This document shows, one piece after another, positions 13,471 through 25,941 of a stretch of DNA of 40,435 bases. Source of the stretch: an uncultured beta proteobacterium (GTDB taxonomy: Bacteria > Pseudomonadota > Gammaproteobacteria > Burkholderiales > Burkholderiaceae); NCBI GenBank assembly GCA_903843235.1, contig CAIMOW010000047.1, positions 1-40,435 of the forward strand, read 5' to 3'. The notes below the pieces were generated by a model. That model saw only the letters and a program-made list of their open reading frames with translations. It made no database searches and was not told where the DNA came from. The position numbers and the translations under genes were made by a program. The stretch's first letter is position 1, and each line of letters begins with the position of its first letter.

Positions 13471-15330
13471 TTATTTCTCCTGTGGGCGCCAAACTTGGCC
13501 AATAGCGAGTTTGTGAATCTTCTTCTGTCTGCCATACCAAAGGTTGACGAGACCGCGTGAGAAAAAGACAGCGGAGAACATTGAAGTCAAAATACCGAGG
13601 CAATGCACTACAGCAAAACCTTTAATTGGACCTGATCCAAAGGCTAGCAATGCAAGGCCAGCAATTAAGGTAGTGACATTGGAATCCAAAATAGTTGCCC
13701 ACGCTTTATCAAAGCCAACGGAAATTGCAGTATGTGGCGCAGCGCCATTACGCAGCTCCTCACGAATACGTTCGTTGATTAATACGTTGGAGTCAATCGC
13801 CATACCCAAAGCCAAAGCCATCGCAGCAATACCTGGAAGGGTGAGGGTGGCTTGCAACATCGACAAGACTGAAATCAATAAGAGCAAGTTCACTGCTAGT
13901 GCAATCACAGAGAATGTGCCAAACAAGAGGTAATAGGCCATCATGAAGATAGCGATGCAGGCAAAGCCAATTAAGAGTGACTTAAAACCTTTCTCAATAT
14001 TTTCTGCGCCTAAACTTGGCCCAATCGTACGTTCTTCAATGATTTCCATTGGCGCCGCTAATGAGCCTGCGCGCAATAAGAGCGCCAAGTCATTCGCGCT
14101 CTCGGTAGTAGGTTGGCCAGTGATCTGGAACTTGGAGCCAAACTCACCTTGAATAGTTGCAATGGTCAACACTTCACCTTTGCCTTTTTCAAACAAGATC
14201 ATCCCCATCGGCTTACCAATGTTTTCGCGGGTAACTTCTTGCATGACGCGGCCACCAGCAGCGTCAAGAGAAATATTGACTGCGGGACGTTGGTTCTGAT
14301 CAAAACCTGCGCTCGCATCGGTAATGCGATCACCGCTGAAAATCACAGACTTCTTGAATACGCCTAAACGGTTTTCACCAAAGCGGAACGTATCCATGCC
14401 TGGAGGAGGAGCTTCACCTACGCCAATGGTTGATACCAAAGGGTCGGCGAGTCTAGATTCTAGGGTGGCAGTACGACCAATAATGTCTTTGGCACGAGCG
14501 GTATCTTGAACACCTGGCAACTGAACAACGATACGCTCGGCACCTTGCTGTTGAATCACGGGTTCTTTCACGGCTAACTCATTCACACGCTTATTAAGAG
14601 TAATAATATTTTGTTTAACTGCGTTATCTTGAATTGCTTTTAAGGCGGCTGGCTTAAATTCACCAAACAACTTCGCAGAACCGCCAGTAGACTGCACTTG
14701 CCAAATCAGTTCGGGCTGGCTGGTATTCAGAAGGGTGCGAGCCTGTTCCGCTTCATCAGTGCTACCAAAATTAATGGTGAGGGAGTCAGCGCTGCGATCA
14801 ATGCCTTGATGTCGAATCGATTTATCACGCAATTGACTACGGATATCGCCAGCTAAAGAAGTGACTTTCTTTTGTACGGCGCCCTTCATATCCACTTGAA
14901 GTAAGAAGTAGACGCCACCACGCAAGTCAAGGCCAAGAGGCATTGGCAGGGCATTGATTGTATTGAGCCATCCTGGCGTATTCGAGAGGAGGTTTAAAGC
15001 AACCGTGTAATTAGGGTCGGCTTGGTCTGAATTTAACTTTTGCTGCAAGAGATCGCGAGCACGCAACTGAATATCAGTATTGTTAAAACGAATCTTGATG
15101 GAACCTACATGACCTGTAGCTTCAAAGAACATTCCGGTATTGCTAATGCTGTCTTCACTCAGAATCTTTTCAACGCGAGCCTGTGTCGCCAAATCAACCT
15201 TGATGGTTGGTTTGGCGGACGAGACTTGAACTGCAGGCGCCTCACCGAAGAAATTGGGCAATGAATATAGTCCACCGATCAGCAATGCAGCAGCAATGAC
15301 TATATATTTCCAGAGAGGGTAGCGGTTCAT
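13471..15330 (-). CDS. secD: Protein translocase subunit SecD
   Basis: 619 aa; MNRYPLWKYIVIAAALLIGGLYSLPNFFGEAPAVQVS, GLDLRGGVYFLLQVD. Confidence 0.98.
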   Translation of the reverse strand: MNRYPLWKYIVIAAALLIGGLYSLPNFFGEAPAVQVSSAKPTIKVDLATQARVEKILSEDSISNTGMFFEATGHVGSIKIRFNNTDIQLRARDLLQQKLNSDQADPNYTVALNLLSNTPGWLNTINALPMPLGLDLRGGVYFLLQVDMKGAVQKKVTSLAGDIRSQLRDKSIRHQGIDRSADSLTINFGSTDEAEQARTLLNTSQPELIWQVQSTGGSAKLFGEFKPAALKAIQDNAVKQNIITLNKRVNELAVKEPVIQQQGAERIVVQLPGVQDTARAKDIIGRTATLESRLADPLVSTIGVGEAPPPGMDTFRFGENRLGVFKKSVIFSGDRITDASAGFDQNQRPAVNISLDAAGGRVMQEVTRENIGKPMGMILFEKGKGEVLTIATIQGEFGSKFQITGQPTTESANDLALLLRAGSLAAPMEIIEERTIGPSLGAENIEKGFKSLLIGFACIAIFMMAYYLLFGTFSVIALAVNLLLLISVLSMLQATLTLPGIAAMALALGMAIDSNVLINERIREELRNGAAPHTAISVGFDKAWATILDSNVTTLIAGLALLAFGSGPIKGFAVVHCLGILTSMFSAVFFSRGLVNLWYGRQKKIHKLAIGQVWRPQEK

Positions 15331-15355
15331 ATTGAGATACTTTTAAGCAAACGTA

Positions 15356-15682
15356 TTAAGCGGACTTCAAAGTGCCTTTAGGCAGCACGGTAGTGATGGC
15401 GCCTTTTTGCATTTGCACTTCTGTGCCAGCAGCAATTTCTACGCTAACAAAATCTTCTTTCAATGCGGTGACTTTGCCAACAATGCCGCCAACAGTGACT
15501 ACTTCATCGCCAACTGACAATGCTGAAAGCATGGCTTTGGTTTCTTTAGCGCGCTTCATTTGTGGGCGAATCATAATGAAATACAAAACAGCAAACATCA
15601 AAATAAGGGGGAGGAAGCTCATCAAGCCACCTGCATCTGTGCCGCCGACTGAAGCCTGGGCAAAAGCGTTACTAATCCACAT
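15356..15682 (-). CDS. yajC: Preprotein translocase subunit YajC
   Basis: 108 aa; PLILMFAVLYFIMIRPQMKRAKETKAML. Confidence 0.97.
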   Translation of the reverse strand: MWISNAFAQASVGGTDAGGLMSFLPLILMFAVLYFIMIRPQMKRAKETKAMLSALSVGDEVVTVGGIVGKVTALKEDFVSVEIAAGTEVQMQKGAITTVLPKGTLKSA

Positions 15683-15726
15683 ACAAAACCTCCGTTAATG
15701 ACCAATTGGAAACTGCTTTAGTTTTA

Positions 15727-15744
15727 GGCTTTGAAAGCAAAGCC
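15727..15744. repeat. Perfect hairpin in the tgt-yajC intergenic region
   Basis: GGCTTTG-AAAG-CAAAGCC; no T-tract on either strand. Confidence 0.75.
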
Positions 15745-15815
15745 GTAAACCCGCAATTCTAAACTGTATGGGGTTTTGGGGGTGATTTGAGGGGGTCTAG
15801 CCTCCTCTAGGGCTA

Positions 15816-18016
<2,201 letters not shown>

Positions 18017-18046
18017 AGCATTACCATCAGGTATTGGATTTTAACG

Positions 18047-20119
18047 ATGATGACTAAGCGACCGCCAACAGCACTAGAAAAGATAGGTTTGAATAGCCCT
18101 ATGGCCCTTGCTTTGCATCTGCCATCCCGCTATGAAGATGAGACTAAGCTCTTTACTGTTGAAGATGCGCTTAGCCAAGGGCGATTTTCCTCTGTGCAAA
18201 CCCAAGGCGTCGTCATTCGCAATCAAGTCCTATTTAGACCTAGAAGGCAGCTATTAGTGACGATTCAGGATGACACGGCGGTATTACAACTCCGGTTTTT
18301 GAATTTCTACCCCAGTCAGCAAAAGCAAATGGCCGTTGGCGCCCATGTGCGAGTGCGGGGTGATGTGCGCGAGGGATTTCAGGGTGCTGAGATGGTGCAT
18401 CCAACAGTCCGCGCTGTTGCACCGGATGCCCCATTACCTAGTAGTTTGACCCCGGTCTATCCGGCCAGCGCGGGCATTTCACAAACCATTATTCGTAAGG
18501 CTGTGGCTCAGGCATTGCGTGAGCCAAGTTTGAAAGAGAGCTTGGCGGAGTTTTTGCCTGCAGAGTTGCTAGTGCAACTATTGCCTAGCCATGATTGGCC
18601 TCATTTACAAGCAGCAATCACTTATCTCCATCAACCACCTGCCGATGCCGATACACAGGCTTTGTTAGAACGCACTCATCCCGCATGGCGCCGTGTGCAG
18701 TTTGAAGAATTGCTAGCACAACAAATTTCTTTGAAGCGAGCTCATTCGATTCGCAGACAAAGAAGTGCTCCTAGTTTTGCAAAATCTCAATCCAAAGCAG
18801 ACTCAAAGATTGAAGATGGCTTACTACAGGCGCTCCCTTTCAAATTAACAGATGCACAAGCGCGTGTATGGACTGAAATCGGTCATGATCTCTCAAATGA
18901 TTTTCCGATGAATCGCTTATTGCAAGGTGATGTCGGTAGTGGCAAGACAGTAGTTGCAGCCCTCGCAGCCGCACGTGTCATGGATCACGGTTATCAAGCT
19001 GCAGTGATGGCTCCTACCGAAATATTGGCAGAGCAGCACTACCTCAAAATGAAAGAGTGGTTTGAGCCTTTAGACATCAGAGTGGCTTGGTTATCTGGTA
19101 GCTTGAAAGCAAAAGATAAAAGACTGGCTCAAGAAATCATTGAGAACGGTACAGCACAACTCATTATTGGTACGCATGCACTGATTCAGGAAGCAGTAAG
19201 TTTTGCCAAACTAGGATTGGCAGTGATCGATGAGCAACATCGCTTTGGCGTGAGACAGCGTTTAGAAATTCAGCAACGTGTTGGATCTGAATTGTTCTAC
19301 TGCCATCAACTCATGATGTCAGCCACTCCTATTCCACGTACGCTAGCAATGACTTACTACGCCGACTTAGATGTGTCGGTAATTGACGAGTTACCTCCGG
19401 GGCGCAAGCCCATCGTGACTAAAGTGGTGAAGGCTGCGCGGCGTGACGAAGTCATTGGTGGATTGCGCGATTGGTTGGGCAAAGGATTGCAGGCCTATTG
19501 GGTATGCCCATTGATTGAAGAATCAGAAGTACTGCAATTGCAAACTGCCGTAGAAAGTTTTGAGCAACTGACAGTCGCTTTGCCCGACTTTAAAGTGGGT
19601 CTAGTCCATGGCCGTCTAAAGTCTGACGAGAAAGCGGCAGTGATGGCTGCCTTTAAGGCGAATGAGATTAAGCTTTTAGTTGCTACTACGGTAATTGAAG
19701 TCGGAGTGGATGTACCTAATGCTGCATTGATGGTGATCGAGCATGCAGAGCGCTTTGGTTATGCGCAGATTCATCAATTACGAGGACGGGTGGGGCGCGG
19801 TTCAGCTGATTCAGTCTGTATTTTAATGTACGCCGAGCCACTTTCTATGGCGGCAAAAGAGCGCTTACAAACCTTGCGAGAAACTTCTGACGGCTTTGTG
19901 ATTGCTGAGCGTGACTTATCGCTACGAGGTCCAGGTGAGTTATTAGGTGCTAAGCAGTCTGGCGATGCCATGTTGCGTTTTGTAGATTTGCAGCGCGATG
20001 CTTGGTTGATTGAGCTGGCCCAGCAGGTGGCTGAACGCTTATTAGCCGATCATGCTGAGTTAGTGGAGCGCCATCTTGAGCGCTGGCTCGGGTCTCGCAC
20101 AGAATTTCTAAAGGCGTGA
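18047..20119 (+). CDS. recG: ATP-dependent DNA helicase RecG
   Basis: ORF opens at TTG 18011, ATG 18047 likely; Walker A GDVGSGKTVVA, DEQHRFGVRQR, MSATPIPRTLAMT. Confidence 0.97.
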   Translation: MMTKRPPTALEKIGLNSPMALALHLPSRYEDETKLFTVEDALSQGRFSSVQTQGVVIRNQVLFRPRRQLLVTIQDDTAVLQLRFLNFYPSQQKQMAVGAHVRVRGDVREGFQGAEMVHPTVRAVAPDAPLPSSLTPVYPASAGISQTIIRKAVAQALREPSLKESLAEFLPAELLVQLLPSHDWPHLQAAITYLHQPPADADTQALLERTHPAWRRVQFEELLAQQISLKRAHSIRRQRSAPSFAKSQSKADSKIEDGLLQALPFKLTDAQARVWTEIGHDLSNDFPMNRLLQGDVGSGKTVVAALAAARVMDHGYQAAVMAPTEILAEQHYLKMKEWFEPLDIRVAWLSGSLKAKDKRLAQEIIENGTAQLIIGTHALIQEAVSFAKLGLAVIDEQHRFGVRQRLEIQQRVGSELFYCHQLMMSATPIPRTLAMTYYADLDVSVIDELPPGRKPIVTKVVKAARRDEVIGGLRDWLGKGLQAYWVCPLIEESEVLQLQTAVESFEQLTVALPDFKVGLVHGRLKSDEKAAVMAAFKANEIKLLVATTVIEVGVDVPNAALMVIEHAERFGYAQIHQLRGRVGRGSADSVCILMYAEPLSMAAKERLQTLRETSDGFVIAERDLSLRGPGELLGAKQSGDAMLRFVDLQRDAWLIELAQQVAERLLADHAELVERHLERWLGSRTEFLKA

Positions 20120-20129
20120 TAATTAAACT

Positions 20130-21056
20130 ATGACACTTACAGAACTTCGTTACATTGTTGCTGTTGCTCGCGAGCGCCACTTTGGGCGTGCAGCTGAGGC
20201 CTGTCACGTATCTCAGCCGACCCTATCTGTAGCGATTAAAAAGTTAGAAGAAGAACTTGGCACACAGATCTTCGAGAGAACCAGTTCTGAAGTAGCGATG
20301 ACTAGCTTGGGCGTGCTGATTGTTGAGCAAGCCCAACGGGTGTTAGAAGAGGCTAATTCCTTAAAGCATTTAGCTAAGCATGGACAGGATCCTTTATCCG
20401 GTCCCATTCGTTTGGGTGCGATTTACACGATTGCCCCATATCTATTACCTAGTTTGGTGAGGGTTGCGAGAGAAGACATTCCAAATGCACCCTTATTTTT
20501 GGAAGAAAACTTTACTGTTCGCTTATTAGAAATGTTGCGTCAAGGTGTATTGGATTGCGCTGTCTTAGCAGACCCATTTCCAAGTGCGGGTTTAGATGTG
20601 GTGGATTTGTATGAAGAACCCTTTTTGGTTGCGGTTCCTAAAGGGCATATGTGGGAGCAACGTAAGTCGATTGCCCATCAAGAATTAAGAGAGCAAAACA
20701 CCTTATTGCTTGGCGCTGGACATTGCTTCCGTGACCATGTTTTGGGAGTGTGTCCTGAGTTAAATCGTTTTGGTTCCGGCTCTACGATTGGCGAGCAGCG
20801 CAGTTTCGAGGGCTCTTCTTTAGAGACGATTCGTCAAATGGTGGCAGGCGGCATTGGCATCTCCGTCCTACCCAGAACCTCAGTGCTTGATCCAAAAACC
20901 CATGAGGGTTTGATTCGCTATATTCCACTAGATGAGCCTGTGCCAACTCGTAAAGTCTGTGTGGTGTGGCGTAAGAGTTACCCTCGTGCTGAGGTGATGC
21001 AAAAGCTTGCTCAAATTATTCGCAAATGTGATTTGCCGGGTGTGAGCTTTATTTGA
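20130..21056 (+). CDS. oxyR: LysR-family hydrogen peroxide regulator OxyR
   Basis: 308 aa; [36 protein letters not shown]; redox pair C199/C208 in [12 protein letters not shown]. Confidence 0.94.
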   Translation: MTLTELRYIVAVARERHFGRAAEACHVSQPTLSVAIKKLEEELGTQIFERTSSEVAMTSLGVLIVEQAQRVLEEANSLKHLAKHGQDPLSGPIRLGAIYTIAPYLLPSLVRVAREDIPNAPLFLEENFTVRLLEMLRQGVLDCAVLADPFPSAGLDVVDLYEEPFLVAVPKGHMWEQRKSIAHQELREQNTLLLGAGHCFRDHVLGVCPELNRFGSGSTIGEQRSFEGSSLETIRQMVAGGIGISVLPRTSVLDPKTHEGLIRYIPLDEPVPTRKVCVVWRKSYPRAEVMQKLAQIIRKCDLPGVSFI

Positions 21057-21925
21057 TGCAGCATCGTGCCACTGCCCGCCTTGTTTCATATGCCTATCTG
21101 ATTCGCCTCGATAAGCCGATTGGTACTTTGTTACTCTTATGGCCAACTTGGTGGGCATTATGGCTTGCTAGTGGCGGCTTCCCTGAGTGGAGTATTTTGA
21201 TTATTTTTACGCTCGGCACGTTTTTAATGCGTAGCGCAGGTTGTGCTGTGAATGATTACGCAGATCGAGATTTTGATCGCCATGTGCAAAGAACGCAAGG
21301 GCGCCCAGTGACGAGTGGCAAGATCACTGGCAAGGAAGCTCTCGGAGTTGCAACAATCTTGGCGCTGTTGGCTTTTTTACTGATTCAGCCACTCAATGCT
21401 TTTACTAAAGCGCTCTCGGTCTTAGCTTTGTTAGTCGCAATTATTTATCCGTTTACTAAGCGATTCTTTGCGATTCCTCAAGCCATTCTTGGAATTGCAT
21501 TTGGATTCGGAATTCCGATGGCTTATGCGGCCGTGCTGGATTTCATTCCACCAGAGGCATGGATTCTTTTTGTAGGTAATATCTTCTGGGCGATAGCCTA
21601 TGACACTGCCTATGCCATGGTAGATCGGGATGACGATATTCGTTTGGGTTTGCGGACCTCAGCCATTACCTTTGGTAGCTTTGATATTTTGGCTATTGGG
21701 GTTTGCTACTGCGTGTTGTTACTGAGTCAAGTCTGGGTAGCTCAGCTCGCCCACTTGAGTGCGTATTTCTGGTTGGGCTGGTTGGGCGCTTTGGCATGCG
21801 TCATTTATCACCTTAAATTGGTTTCGAATCGTGGAAGGGCTGAGTGCTTTAAGGCATTTCGTCACAACAACTGGTTAGGCGGACTCCTCTTTTTGGGAAT
21901 CGTCCTGGGTCTAGTGCTGAATTAG
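21056..21925 (+). CDS. ubiA: 4-hydroxybenzoate polyprenyltransferase
   Basis: [55 protein letters not shown] at 21056 overlaps the oxyR stop by 1 nt. Confidence 0.97.
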   Translation: MQHRATARLVSYAYLIRLDKPIGTLLLLWPTWWALWLASGGFPEWSILIIFTLGTFLMRSAGCAVNDYADRDFDRHVQRTQGRPVTSGKITGKEALGVATILALLAFLLIQPLNAFTKALSVLALLVAIIYPFTKRFFAIPQAILGIAFGFGIPMAYAAVLDFIPPEAWILFVGNIFWAIAYDTAYAMVDRDDDIRLGLRTSAITFGSFDILAIGVCYCVLLLSQVWVAQLAHLSAYFWLGWLGALACVIYHLKLVSNRGRAECFKAFRHNNWLGGLLFLGIVLGLVLN

Positions 21926-22782
21926 CTTTTACCTAGCTCATCACCCATGGCTTTGCCACGCTGACTTGCGGCATCGATGGCTTTTTCTAGAATGCCATGC
22001 CAACCATGTTGTTTCATGACTTCAAGTGCAGCAGCAGTTGTTCCACCTTTGGATGTCACGCGTTCGCGTAATACGCCAGCGTGTTCATCTGAGTTATGTG
22101 CCAGCTGAGTTGCACCTTCTAGCGTTGCATAAGCAAGTTGACGTGCAGTAGCGGGATCTAAGCCTAACTTTTCACCAGCGGATTGCATTGCCTCTAAAAA
22201 GGCAAAGACATAAGCTGGACCACTGCCTGAAACTGCAGTCACGGCATCCATTAATTTTTCTTCAGCCACCCAAACTGCTTTGCCAACGGCATGGCAAATG
22301 GTTTCTGCGAGCGCACGATCATCTTGATTTACGGCGGCATCTGCAAAGAGGCCGGTAATCCCTTTGCCAATGAGGGCGGGGGTATTAGGCATCGCACGCA
22401 CGCAACGCGCATGATCAAGCCAGCGACTCATATCCTTTAGACGAATTCCAGCAGCAATACTCAGAATTAGCGGGCCGGGTGCGGTCGCATGTTTTAGTTT
22501 GGCACTCAAACCTTTAGCAACTACATTAAAGTCTTGGGGCTTGATGGCCATAACCACAACATTGTTCTTGGTGAAGCCCAAAGAAATTTGATCCAATGCG
22601 CCAATCACTTGAATACCAAAATCTCGATGTAAGCCAATGGCGGTTTCGGCATTAGCCTCTACCACGGTAATTTGATTGGCTTCAAACCCATTGGCTAAAA
22701 GGCCGCTAATTAAAGCCCGACCCATATTTCCACCACCAATAAAAGTGATGTGGGCATTTTGATTTAACTGTTTTGTGCTCAT
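21922..22782 (-). CDS. proC: Pyrroline-5-carboxylate reductase
   Basis: 286 aa; [49 protein letters not shown]. Confidence 0.97.
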   Translation of the reverse strand: MSTKQLNQNAHITFIGGGNMGRALISGLLANGFEANQITVVEANAETAIGLHRDFGIQVIGALDQISLGFTKNNVVVMAIKPQDFNVVAKGLSAKLKHATAPGPLILSIAAGIRLKDMSRWLDHARCVRAMPNTPALIGKGITGLFADAAVNQDDRALAETICHAVGKAVWVAEEKLMDAVTAVSGSGPAYVFAFLEAMQSAGEKLGLDPATARQLAYATLEGATQLAHNSDEHAGVLRERVTSKGGTTAAALEVMKQHGWHGILEKAIDAASQRGKAMGDELGKS

Positions 22783-23504
22783 ACGCTTATCTTATCGCGC
22801 TTCCCAAATATCGCCGTTCCTACTCGAACCATAGTACTGCCCTCGGCAATGGCCGACTCCATATCCTCGGACATACCCATCGATAGAGTGTCAAAAAATT
22901 CATATCCGACATCATTCAGATGTTTTGCTTTGATCTGATTAAAGCATTCCCGGACGGTAGCAAAAGCCCGGCGCTGTAAAGTGGGATCTTGGTTTGGTGC
23001 TGGAATGGCCATCAATCCCCTCAGGGTGAGATGCGGAAATTTGGTAATTGAGCTACACAAATCTTCGGCTTCATTCAGGGGGATACCACTCTTGCTGTTT
23101 TCCCCACTCACGTTGACTTGTATGCACACTTGTAAGTCCGCCAAATCAGGGAACTCGCCACGCTGAGTAGACAGTCGTTCTGCAATTTTGAGGCGGTCGA
23201 CGCTATGAACCCAGTCAAAGTGTTCCGCCACTTCTTTAGTCTTGTTACTCTGAAGTGGTCCGATGAAATGCCAAACAAGCCATGGGCGTAGCTTAGCAAG
23301 CAAGGTAATCTTTTCAACTGCCTCTTGAACATAGTTTTCACCAAAAGCTGTTTGTCCTGCGTGCATCGCTTCTTCAATATCTTGCGCAGGGAAGGCTTTA
23401 CTGACGGCGAGTAACTCAATATCTTCTGGTTCACGTTTACTAGCTTCAGCAGCTAATTCAAGACGCTGCTTTACCCGCATTAAGTTATTTGTAATCTGAC
23501 TCAT
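22779..23504 (-). CDS. yggS: YggS-family PLP homeostasis protein
   Basis: 241 aa; LLAVSKAFPAQDIEEA, FGENYVQEAVEK, HFIGPLQSNKTKEV, LSMGMSEDMESAIAEGSTMVRVGTAIFG. Confidence 0.97.
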   Translation of the reverse strand: MSQITNNLMRVKQRLELAAEASKREPEDIELLAVSKAFPAQDIEEAMHAGQTAFGENYVQEAVEKITLLAKLRPWLVWHFIGPLQSNKTKEVAEHFDWVHSVDRLKIAERLSTQRGEFPDLADLQVCIQVNVSGENSKSGIPLNEAEDLCSSITKFPHLTLRGLMAIPAPNQDPTLQRRAFATVRECFNQIKAKHLNDVGYEFFDTLSMGMSEDMESAIAEGSTMVRVGTAIFGKRDKISV

Positions 23505-24781
23505 TGAGTAGCTAAATTTTTCTGGGTGATAAGTTTATCTACGATTTCAATCCAATGTAAAACTGGAGTGTCGTCTTGTTGTAAGTGTGTAATGCAGCCA
23601 ATATTGCCAGAGACAATCGTTTCAGCCCCGGACTCTTCACAAGCAGTTTGCAAATGTGCTAATTTATTTTTTCGTAGTTGTTCGGATAATTCAGGTTGGG
23701 TAACCGAGTAGGTACCTGCAGACCCGCAGCAGAGATGGCTGTCGGTACAGAGATTGACGCCAACACCAATACTACTCAATAGCCCTTCAACCTTGCCGCG
23801 GATTTGCTGACCGTGTTGCAAAGTGCATGGTGGGTGATACACCACGCCTGGCTTAGGAGCTGTACCGATGAGGCTTGTAAGTTCGCTTTGGAGGGTGGGA
23901 AGTATTTCTGAAATATCTTTGGTTAATTCAGAAATCTTCTTTGCCTTGATCGAGTAGTTTGTGTCATGAGCAAAGAGATGGCCATAGTCTTTCACCATCA
24001 CACCACACCCAGATGCCGTCATGACAATCGCTTCTACACCTTGCTCAACTAGCGGCCACCAAGCATCAATATTTTGCTTGGCATTCCGAAGGCCACCATC
24101 TTGATCATTCAGGTGGTAACGTAAAGCACCACAACAAGTTGCATTGGGCGCGCTAGTCAACTGAATTTTCAAAGCATCAAGTACACGCGCAGTTGCAGAG
24201 TTGATGTTGGGAAGCATGCCAGGTTGTACGCAACCCTCTAGTAAGAGCATCTTGCGAGCGTGGCTTGCTTGAGGTCGTCCATAAGGGTCAGTAGTTTTTG
24301 CTAAAGCTTTACTTTTCGCTTCTGGAATCTTGCGTTTGATTCCAGATGGCATGATGGGTCGCACAAAGCGCCCTAATGCCATCGCCGAATTAAATAATGC
24401 CGGCTTAGTTAAACCTTCTTTAAGTGCCCAACGAGTAATGCGCTCAGCTAATGGACGGGCTGGGGTATTGTCTTCTGTCCATTTGCGACCGATATCTACA
24501 AGATTGCCATATTGCACGCCGCTAGGACAGGTGCTCTCGCAATTGCGGCAAGTCAGACAGCGATCTAAGTGAGTACGTGTTTTTTCTGTCGGTCTTTGGC
24601 CTTCAGCAATTTGTTTGATGAGGTAAATACGTCCGCGAGGGCCATCCAATTCATCGCCCAGGAGTTGGTAGGTTGGACAGGTTGCTGTGCAGAAGCCGCA
24701 GTGAACGCATTTTTCTAAAATACGCACAGCTTCTATGCCTTCAGGTGTGTTGGCAAATTGAGGGGCAAGTTGAGTTTGCAT
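23501..24781 (-). CDS. glcF: Glycolate oxidase iron-sulfur subunit
   Basis: 426 aa; two 4Fe-4S motifs CVHCGFCTATCP and CLTCRNCESTCP. Confidence 0.96.
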   Translation of the reverse strand: MQTQLAPQFANTPEGIEAVRILEKCVHCGFCTATCPTYQLLGDELDGPRGRIYLIKQIAEGQRPTEKTRTHLDRCLTCRNCESTCPSGVQYGNLVDIGRKWTEDNTPARPLAERITRWALKEGLTKPALFNSAMALGRFVRPIMPSGIKRKIPEAKSKALAKTTDPYGRPQASHARKMLLLEGCVQPGMLPNINSATARVLDALKIQLTSAPNATCCGALRYHLNDQDGGLRNAKQNIDAWWPLVEQGVEAIVMTASGCGVMVKDYGHLFAHDTNYSIKAKKISELTKDISEILPTLQSELTSLIGTAPKPGVVYHPPCTLQHGQQIRGKVEGLLSSIGVGVNLCTDSHLCCGSAGTYSVTQPELSEQLRKNKLAHLQTACEESGAETIVSGNIGCITHLQQDDTPVLHWIEIVDKLITQKNLATQ

Positions 24782-24789
24782 ATGGAGGC

Positions 24790-25941
24790 TTAAGGGAGGC
24801 GGTTAGTGGCAAAAACGCCTGCTGGATCAAAGGCTGCTCGGAGACGCGCTTGTACTGTTTCTAAGGCTTGCGAGTGGGCTTGCTCACTCAATTTTGTAAA
24901 ACGCTCTTTTGCTGGATCGATATTACTTCCCTGTCGAAAACGTATTGCGTGTCCACCATTGGCGCCAGCCAATGCTTTAATCGCAGCAAAAGTGGAGTCA
25001 CCACTAGAACCTTTCCACCAACGCTGTTGCCCATGCCATTCCATGACAATTTCATTAGACATATCTGGCAGACGAATCGGACCACAAGCTGCGGGAAGCG
25101 CTAGGCGATAAAGCGTTTCATCTGCACCCAAATTAGTAAATGGATTGAGTTGTTGTTCACGTAAATTACTCCAAAACTCTTGGGCTGTTATTGGGTCAAG
25201 TTCTTTTGCATTGATTGATGCGTTCACCAAAGGGATTGCTGCATGAACTGCAGCAGTTGCTCCAGACAGTCGAACGCTTAACTCACCATGCTCTTCAGAA
25301 TCTGCTGCACCAATCCAACAGCTTGCAGATAAAGGTAATGGCTGCCCAGCCCATTCATTCAAGAGCTGATGCGCATGAGCTTGAGATATGTGACAACGCA
25401 GGGTAGCTGTCGCAGCTGGCTTCGGTAAGACCTTAACTGAGGCTTCAAGCAGGAGAGCAAGAGTACCCAGAGAGCCCGGCATTAAACGAGAGACGTCATA
25501 TCCAGCAACATTCTTAATGACCTGGCCTCCAAAAGATAAATCTTGGCCTTTACCATCCATGACGCGCGTGCCTAAAACAAAGTCTCTGAGGTTGCCGACA
25601 CTGATCCGTCCTGGTCCAGCAAGACCAGCGGCAACGGCACCACCAAAAGTAGCTGCATCGCCAAAGTGCGGAGGTTCAAAAGGCAGGGTCTGATTTTTTT
25701 TCGCTAAAGCGGCTTCAATTTCTTTCAGAGGTGTTCCAGCGCAAGCGGTAATGACCAACTCTTCAGGTTGGTACTCCAAAATTCCAGAGTAGGCACGAGT
25801 GTTTAGCTTTGCAAAGCTATTAGGATTGCCATACCAAGATTTTGTTCCACCGCCTTCAATAGAGAGAGGTGCACCAGTTTTAGCTGCTTGCAGAATTTGA
25901 TCGCGGAATAAATCAATATTTGGATTTGGTAGATGAATCAT
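24790..25941 (-). CDS. glcE: Glycolate oxidase FAD-binding subunit
   Basis: 383 aa; TFGGAVAAGLAGPGRISVGNLRDFVLGTRVMDGKG; between glcD and glcF. Confidence 0.95.
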   Translation of the reverse strand: MIHLPNPNIDLFRDQILQAAKTGAPLSIEGGGTKSWYGNPNSFAKLNTRAYSGILEYQPEELVITACAGTPLKEIEAALAKKNQTLPFEPPHFGDAATFGGAVAAGLAGPGRISVGNLRDFVLGTRVMDGKGQDLSFGGQVIKNVAGYDVSRLMPGSLGTLALLLEASVKVLPKPAATATLRCHISQAHAHQLLNEWAGQPLPLSASCWIGAADSEEHGELSVRLSGATAAVHAAIPLVNASINAKELDPITAQEFWSNLREQQLNPFTNLGADETLYRLALPAACGPIRLPDMSNEIVMEWHGQQRWWKGSSGDSTFAAIKALAGANGGHAIRFRQGSNIDPAKERFTKLSEQAHSQALETVQARLRAAFDPAGVFATNRLP

